Source: Zeaxanthinibacter enoshimensis (GTDB lineage Bacteria; Bacteroidota; Bacteroidia; Flavobacteriales; Flavobacteriaceae). Taken from it: a stretch of 64,000 bases of DNA. Below the pieces are notes generated by a model. That model made no database searches. It was given only the letters and a program-made list of their open reading frames with translations, and was not told where the DNA came from. Both the position numbers and the translations under genes were made by a program. Positions 35,547-44,500 of this stretch are shown piece by piece; the stretch's first letter is position 1; every line of letters begins with the position of its first letter. The stretch covers positions 682,001-746,000 of the forward strand of contig NZ_SNYI01000001.1 in the NCBI RefSeq assembly GCF_004362865.1, written 5' to 3'.

Positions 35547-38500
35547 TGAATATTCATCTATTATTAAAGCTTGTCCCCTATGTCAGCCTGCTATTGTGCC
35601 TCTCCTTAAATGCACAGGTGGGCTGTCCGTCCAATAACAACCCCATCTCCGAACTGATCGAGGATAATACGAATACGGTGGAAGGGGAAGTTGCGATTTG
35701 CCCAAATGACGGATCAGAATTACCTAAAATTTTTCTTTGTGGTGCTAATGACAGTGATAACCTGACGGTAAATTTCTCCAACACACAAAGTATATCCTGG
35801 GAAAAACTGGATGAATCAAGTTGTATTTCTGCCGGTGATGACTGTGCGAACAAAAATGCCGGGTGTACATGGAACAGCGTCGGGAATGGCAGCAATTACA
35901 TCGCCGGGGAACCTGGAAAATATCGTATCCTGGTCACATACCTCAACGGCTGTTCGGAACGTTTTTATTTTGATGTATTTAAGAATCCATTAGACCCACA
36001 GGCGAATGTCAAGGACATAATGTGCGGCAACCCTGGCAATATCACGGTCACCAACATGCCGGCCGATTATGAATATCAGCTCCTCGATGCCACCTCCGGG
36101 AACATCCTGGTTCCCTATAGCGCCAATAACGGACCCGTTTTTAACATTACATCAGATGGCCTTTATACCGTTCAAATCAGGCAGTCAGGGGTTAGCGGTG
36201 GTTGTGTATTCCAACTACAGGACCTTAGCATCCAAACACGAAACTTTGAAGTTAATACCGTGGTGACCGATGCGAGTTGTGGGGATTTTGGCTCTATTAA
36301 CGTTAGCGTCCTGGACGCCGAACCACAATATTATTACACTCTCAGGGAGGCCGGAAGCCTTGTCGATGATTACGTCCCCACTTCAGACAGCAATTATACT
36401 TTTGAAGGGTTGAGAGGTGGCACCTATGAACTGGAGGTTCAAACAGAAGACGGATGTAGTTACACGGAATTACTGACCATAGAGAGCAGCAGTTCATTTG
36501 AGATAGATGCTGTTGTATCTCAGCATATCACCTGCAGGGAAGGTAATATTCAGATGCAGACGCAGGGAAACCCTAAAGGTGGGGTTCGCTACGCCATTTG
36601 GAATCAGGAAGATATAGATGGAAACACCATACTGTCTTACAACTCCTTTAATGATATCCCGGCTTCCGAATTTCAAACCAGTGTAATTTTTGACATCCTG
36701 GACGAAGGAAGGTATACATTTGTCGGTTTCGATAAAGCCAATTGCGCGGTGGTTACCAATACGGTGATCATAGAATTATTCCCCGAGGTAGATTATACTA
36801 CTACCACTGCAGATGAAAGCTGTTATGGTGCTGCTGACGGTGAAATCAGGTATACCATTATTGATAGCAATGGCTATTCTGTGCGTTACAGGATTACCTA
36901 CCCCGACGGCAGTACCAGTGAGAATGATTCGGGAATCTTCACCGGGCTGGCCCAGGGAGATTATACAGTTACCCTTATCCAATCCAAAGGCGGGGGAGAA
37001 TGTGAATTCCCGGAAGATTTCACCATTGGAGGTCCTGCTATGGGCATATCAGGAAATACGGTTATTACACAACCTTATACCTGCACCCAGGACGCCACGA
37101 TAGAATTCCAGAATGCAAGTGGTGGAACCGGGCCATACGAATACAGTATTGATGGTGTTACATATGGTCCTTCCAATACTTTTCCGGGTCTTTCCAATGG
37201 CACTTATACTATTACAGTTCGCGATACCAATGGGTGTGCCTTCAATTCTGCTCCAGTAACTATTTCGCCCCTTGATCTTCCAAGCGATATTACGTTTACC
37301 ACGACACCTTTAAGTTGCCCCGCAGAAACTTCGGATGTGACCCTGGCTGTGACGGGGGGGTCCGGAGCATTTACTTACGAGATCATTGCACCGGCAGCTG
37401 CTGTGGTAAACAATGGTAATAACAATGAATTTTTCGGCTTGGATGCCGACACTTATACTTTTAAAGTAACAGATGCCAATGGTTGTGAATACCAGGAAAA
37501 TTTAACGATCAATCCCCTAATTCCTATACAGGTATCAGGAGCACTGGTCAGGGATGTAAGTTGTGTGGGCGGCAGCGACGGGGCGGTTGATTTTGCCATC
37601 AACGGGTTCTCCGGCACCTACAGCTATTCCCTGAACGGGGGTGCCACAGTGGCAGGGCAGTCTGCTGGCATCCTAAATCTTACCGGGCTTGCCGCAGGAA
37701 ATTATACCCTCGTAGTAACTGACGAGACTACAAACTGTATTGATTCAGATACCATTACGGTCAGTGAACCAACAAACACCCTTGCATTTACTTATAATTT
37801 GAGTCCACTCACCTGTATTTCCGACGGTTCGGTAGCAATAAACGCTACCGATGGATGGGGTGGGTACAGCTACCAGCTTACGCAGCCTGACGCCACCGAC
37901 CTGGGACCGCAGGGCAGTAATGTGTTTAACGGTCTTACACAAGCGGGTACCTACACCATTACGGTAACTGATGCAGGAGGATGTGCTATTACAGACACCT
38001 TTGATATTACTACTCCTGTAAATCCTGCGGTGAGCCTGGATGCCACAACAGATTTGTGTTATAACCCTACTACAGGTGTCAGTCTGACCGCAACCCCGGC
38101 AGGGGGGGTGGCACCATATTCATTCAGCCTTAACGGGGGACCGGGGCAAAACAGCAATGTTTTTGACAACCTCGCTCCCGGAAATTATACAGTTACAGTC
38201 ACGGATGCTTACGGGTGTACAGGCACTTCCGGCATCACCGTTGTGGCTCCACAGATGGAGGTGACCGGGGTGCTGACCAAGCAGCTGGATTGTTCCGCTT
38301 CCCCAGATGCGCTGATAGACATCTCTATCACCGACGGCTACGCTCCTTTTACCTACGAGGTAAACGGCGGAGCCTCAAATCCCATTGCGGGAAATTCTTT
38401 TACCTATAATACGGCCGTTGATGGGTCTTTCACCTTCACCATCACTGATAACGAGGGTTGTACTGCCCAGACTACTGTTGTGGTAGATGCCATAAGCAGC

Positions 38501-41500
38501 CCCGCGGCAACCACCAATATTACGGATCCCTCCTGTGACGGAGCAGCGGATGGAATCATAGAGATCGTTATTGATACCAATTTTGGGACAGGACCTTACC
38601 AGGTAGATTTTAATGGCTCGGGTCTGTCTCCCCAGACGGTTTACAGCGGGCTTGTCTCCGGTACTTATAATTATACCATCGTAGATGATAAGGGATGTAC
38701 CTTCTCGGATTCGGTGAACCTGACCGCCCCGAATGCGATCAGTGCGGATGCCGTGATCACCCAGCCATATAATTGCTTACAGACGGCTACCATCCAGGTT
38801 CAGAATGTAAGCGGGGGAAGCCCGGGATACACTTTCAGTATTGACGGAGTAAGTTTCGGAGCCTCTGATACGTTTAGCGGTGTAACAGAAGGTACATACA
38901 ATGTTTTTGTAAGGGATACCAATGGATGCGTCTTTACTTCGGCACCGGTTACCATCCCCGCCCTGGATCCTCCCACGGATATTTCCTTCACCGCAACAGC
39001 CCCGAACTGTCCGGACCAGACCTCTGATGTGACCCTTACCGTTACAGATGGAGTAGGCACTATTACTTATGAAATAATCGCGCCGGCAGCAGCTGCTATT
39101 AACAATGGAAATAATAATGTATTTACTGCACTCGCCCCGGACACTTATACCTTCCGGGTAACTGATGCCAATAACTGCAGCTACGAGGAATCTTTTACCA
39201 TAACTCCTGTAGATCCCATAGCTATCAACGGAACCCTGATCAGGAATGTTTCCTGCGTGGGGACATCTGATGGGTCGGTCGACTTTAATGTGACCGGGTT
39301 TTCGGCTACCTACGCCTATACTGTCAATGGTGGTGCCGCCACTACCGGGCAGTCATCAGGCACTATCAGCCTCCCTGCTTTACCGGCCGGGGATCACACC
39401 ATAGTCGTTACCGATGAGACCACAAATTGTACAGACTCTGCTACCGTAACGGTAAGCGAACCTTCCGTTCCGCTGAATTTTACTTTTGTACTCACCCCGC
39501 TAACCTGTGAAGTGGATGCTACCGTAACCATTAATGCTCAGGATGGCTGGCCGCAATATACCTACGAGATCGTGGAACCGGATGCCAATGTATTAGGGCC
39601 TCAGCCGGGGAATTTCTTCAGCGGTCTCAATAAGATCGGGACCCATACCATCCGGGTAACGGATTCAGGGGGTTGTACGGTAACAGATACCTTTGATATT
39701 ATTAGCCCGTCTAATCCTACGGCAAGCATCGATCCGGCTTCTGCGCTCTGTTACAGCTCCACTACCCCGGCCAGTATAGTGGTTGGGGCCACAGGCGGAA
39801 TTGCCCCGTATTATTACCAGATCAACGGGGGGCCGACACGAACTTCAAATACCTTTAGCGACCTGATTCCCGGCAATTATACCTTTACCGTAAGGGATAG
39901 TAATGGTTGTACCGATGATGTCAGTATAATTATAGAACCCGAGCTTATTGCAACAGCGATCCTGTCCAAGGACCTGGACTGTTCTGCTTCTCCGGATGCC
40001 ATCATTGACTTGAATTTCAGCGGGGGGTATAGTCCTTATACCTACGAAGTAAGATATAATGGGGGTGCATATGCGGCAATCTGCGACTGTTTCCCCTACA
40101 CTACCTCAAATCCCGGAACCTACGAGTTTCGAATCACGGACAGCCAGGGATGTGTTGCTGAATCTAATGTCATCACCGTAACCACGGCTACCATGCCTGT
40201 TGCAACAACCACCCTGACCGACCCAACCTGTAACGGGGATACAAATGGCATTGTTGAGATCGAGATTGATCCGAACTTCGGGACGGCACCCTACCAGGTC
40301 AGCTTTAATGGTTCAGCCTTTACCAACCAGAGTGTATACACCGGTTTGCCAGCAGGTAATTATCCTTATACCGTTGTTGATAGTAAAGGTTGCTCCTATT
40401 CGGATACCGCTACTCTTACAGACCCCGTACTTTTTGACGCCACGGTGTCCGTAACCGATGTTAGTTGTGGCGCCACCGGGGATATCCCGGGACAGATCGA
40501 TATCAATATTATCAGTGGGGGAGTGGCTAATTTTACATACACCCTGTATGATAACCAGAATAATGTTGTTCCAACCAGCGGGCCGAACCCTATCGTTAAC
40601 ACTGCAGCCACCTCTGCTTCTTTTGGAGGGCTGGATTTCGGCGATTACTATGTGCGGATCATCGATGCCAACGGCTGTGAATTCTATAAGAACCCGGTAA
40701 GAGTCCTGTCTAACCCTTTCCTGACCCTAAAATCTGCACCCGCAGTCGTGGATTGTAATACGGGAGGGACGGTAGAGTTACTTGCCTCAGGAGGTTCAGG
40801 AGACTATAGTTTTGAGATCTATGGTGCAGGAACACCCCCGTCTACGGAAGTTGCAGGGCCGGGAATGAATGAAGAGACGGCAACTTTTACCGGCTTAAAC
40901 CCGGGACAGACCTATGTTTTCAAGGCAGTAGATAATTCTAACTTATGTACCAGTTATGTAGAAGTAGACATTCCGACGGTTTCCTCAATAGATGTGGTCG
41001 CCTCCCCGTCAGTTACTGATGTGAGCTGTTTTGGCGATAATAACGGCTCCATATCCTTCCAGGTCGAAGGCTTTGATCCCTCCGTTACGGATATAGATTA
41101 CAGCATATTACAGGCAGTTAGTAACACCCCATTGGGAGCTCCTTATAACGGCACTGTCACTCAGGCAGCTGGTGGTCCAACCCCAACGCCGCTCGAAACC
41201 ATCAGTAATATACCGCCGGGAGATTATATCTTATTATTCAAGGAAGCCACCAGTCCATTCTGCTCCAACACCTTTGAATTCAGGATCCTGGAACCCAGCC
41301 CGCTTTCTATGGTACTGATAGACCAGAACAATGCGAATTGTAACGAAGAGGCTCAGGTAACAGTACGGGCACAGGGGGGAACAGGTCCATACACCTATGC
41401 TTTTGTTGAAGACGGAAATGCTCCTGGGGCCGGCGACTATATGGCTAGTAACTATGCAGAATTAGACCCTGCAATCAATACCCAGTGGGATGTCTACGCC

Positions 41501-44500
41501 CAGGATGCCAATGGGTGTGTGACCACGGTACTGGACGTGACCATAGCCGCAGACCCATCGCCTGTCATCGATGCTTTTGTTGCTAATCAATGTTCAGTTC
41601 CTGAAGGAGATTTCACGATCACCATAGACCTCACCACAGCGGGAATGGCACCCCATACCCTGAGTATAAACGGGGGTGCGCATCAAGCAGTTCCCCTGAC
41701 CAATACGGGTGATTCTTTTGACCTGACAGGCCTGAGTTCTGGAGATTATGATCTGGTCATCCGTGATGCTAATGGCTGTGAATTTATTCATCCGTCAATT
41801 ACCATATATAAACCCTCTTCCCTTAGCGCCGAGGCTACCGTCCAGCCTACTTGTGCCTTGAATGACGGGCAGATCCTGATCACCCCATATGGTGGATCCG
41901 GAGCATATACCTACGAATTATTCCAAGGTGGGGTAAGTGTCACCGGTGCGCCCCAGGCAATGCCGTTATTCACAGGGCTTGCCCCGGGTAACTATGTGGC
42001 TTTCATTTATGACACCCTGGTAGCCGGTTGTGGTGCCAGTGTTAGTATTGAACTGGAAGTGCCAACATCCGTATCTTTTACAACCACTCAAAATAACGTC
42101 AGTTGCTCCGGTGCCAGCGATGGAAATATTACGGCTATCCTGGATCCGGGTAATAATAATCCCCCTTATACCTACCAGTTACTCGATAACCTGGGACTAC
42201 CAATTACTTTACCACAGTCCAATAATACTTTTTCAAATCTAGCGGCTGCAGATTACGAAGTAGTGGTACGTTCTTCGCGTGGTTGTGAGTTCAGGCAGAA
42301 TGTAACCATAACAGAACCGGACGTGGTTGTTGCTTCTGCGTCTAATAGCGAGTTCAGCTGTAACCCGGACAATTCCGTTTCCCAGGCCACAATTACCGTG
42401 TCAGGTATAGGAGGAAGTGGTTCTTATATGTATAGTATAGACGGTATTAACTACTTCAGCAGCAATACTTTTAACATCAACGACAATGGTGCGGTGCAAA
42501 ACCTGACCCTTTGGGTAAGGGATGACAATGGTTGTGCGGATGATGTGGCTATCAGTATAAACCCTCTTCCGGAGATCAGCTCGGTAAATGTATCTCAATT
42601 AACGGCCATCACTTGTGCTAATGAGGAAAATGTTAGGGTCGCTGTAGTCGGGGGGTCAGGCGACTTTGACTTCGAGTTACTCCCTATAGGTAGTGCACCC
42701 ACGGTTACCCCTGGCCCGGGGAACCAGACCGCCGATTTTAACTTATCAGCTCCGGGCGATTATACATTCAGGATCACCGATAATGTTACCGGTTGTTACG
42801 AAGTGACCACTCCTTACACGGTGGCTCCTTTTGATACCATAGAGGTTAATGCCACAGCCATTTCCCCGGTCAGCTGTTTTGGAGATACAGATGGAGTAAT
42901 GGAGATCAGTGTAAATGGTTATACCGGGAATTATACTTACCAAGTGTTTAATTCGGCCGCTGCAGCAGTTACCGGTGTAATTACAACAGATACCTCCGTG
43001 AACCCAAGAACCATAAATAACCTGCCCGGAGGAAACTTCTATGTTGAGGTGATTGCTACGGACACCCCGTTCTGTGATGATCAGTCTAACACCATTACTA
43101 TAGGATCCCCTGATGCCGCAGTGACCCTGACAGAAATAACTAATGTTAATGCCAATTGTAATATCGGCGCCCAAGTAGTGGTGAACGCAAACGGGGGAAC
43201 ACCCGGCTATTCGTACTCATTTGTGCCATCAGGAAGTCCTGCCGGAGCCTTTACTGCCAGTGCAAGTGCCGAACTGAACCCTGTGGCTTACCCTGCCGAT
43301 TATGATGTATATGTCCAGGATGCCAAGGGCTGTGGCACCATGATCACTATTACAGTGGATGAAGATCCTGTTCCCACGGTTACTGCTCCTGTATATGCAG
43401 TGGAACAATGTACTTCTGATGGTACACTATACACCTTTACGGTGGCCGGAACAGGTATTGCCCCGTTAGAATACAGCGTAGGGGCTGGCTACCAAACCAG
43501 TTCTACACTCAGTGTAAATGCACCAGGGAACTATACCATCACCGTCCGTGATGCCAATGGGTGTACCGCTACTGATACTATCAGCATTTTACCCCCCCTT
43601 GGACTAACCCCTCAAGCAACGACCCAGCCTTCTTGTGCCTTCAATGACGGGGAGATCACTGTAACTCCGAACGGAGGTTCGGGAAGTTATGAATATGAAC
43701 TATTTGACAGTGCTATGAATCCCGTAGCCCCAAGACAGCCAGGGAACATATTCAATGGCCTGGCGCCTGGTAACTACATCGCGGTACTGTATGATACCAG
43801 TGGTACCGGTTGTGATGCACAAGCTACTGTTAGCCTGGAGACCCCGACCCCCGTGGTATTTACTTTTACCCAGGAAAACGTTTCCTGTAACGGGGGTACC
43901 GATGGTGCCATCCAGGTACTTCTTGATCCATCCAATGACAACCCATCTTACACCTATACTATAGATGATGGGGTATCTACTGTTACCCAGACCAGCAGCC
44001 TCTTTACAGGGCTTTCTGCCGGCAGCTATGATATTACAGTAACCTCAGGCAGGAACTGTTCAGATACCCAGACCGTAATTATAGCCGAGCCGGCCTCTTT
44101 AGTGGCAACTGCGACTGCAACTACCTTTGCCTGTAACCCAGATAACAGCGTTGCACAGGTTATCCTCACTGCCGGGGCTACAGACGGGACCGCTCCGTAT
44201 ACCTACAGTATTGACGGGATTAACTTTGTGAGTAATAACAGCTTTACCATAAATGATACCGGGTCTACCCAGAATATTATCGTGACAGTCAAGGATGACA
44301 ACGGCTGTACGGAAACAGCCTCCGTGACTATAGAGCCCCTGAATACATTTACAGCCACTGTTTCACGGACCACCGCAATTACCTGTGCCAACCCCGAATC
44401 GGTACTGATCACGGTCAATGATGATGGTAATCCCGTCAATGTTTATACCTATGAACTGTTACCTGCCGGAAATCCTGATGGCAGCAATACGGGTTATCCT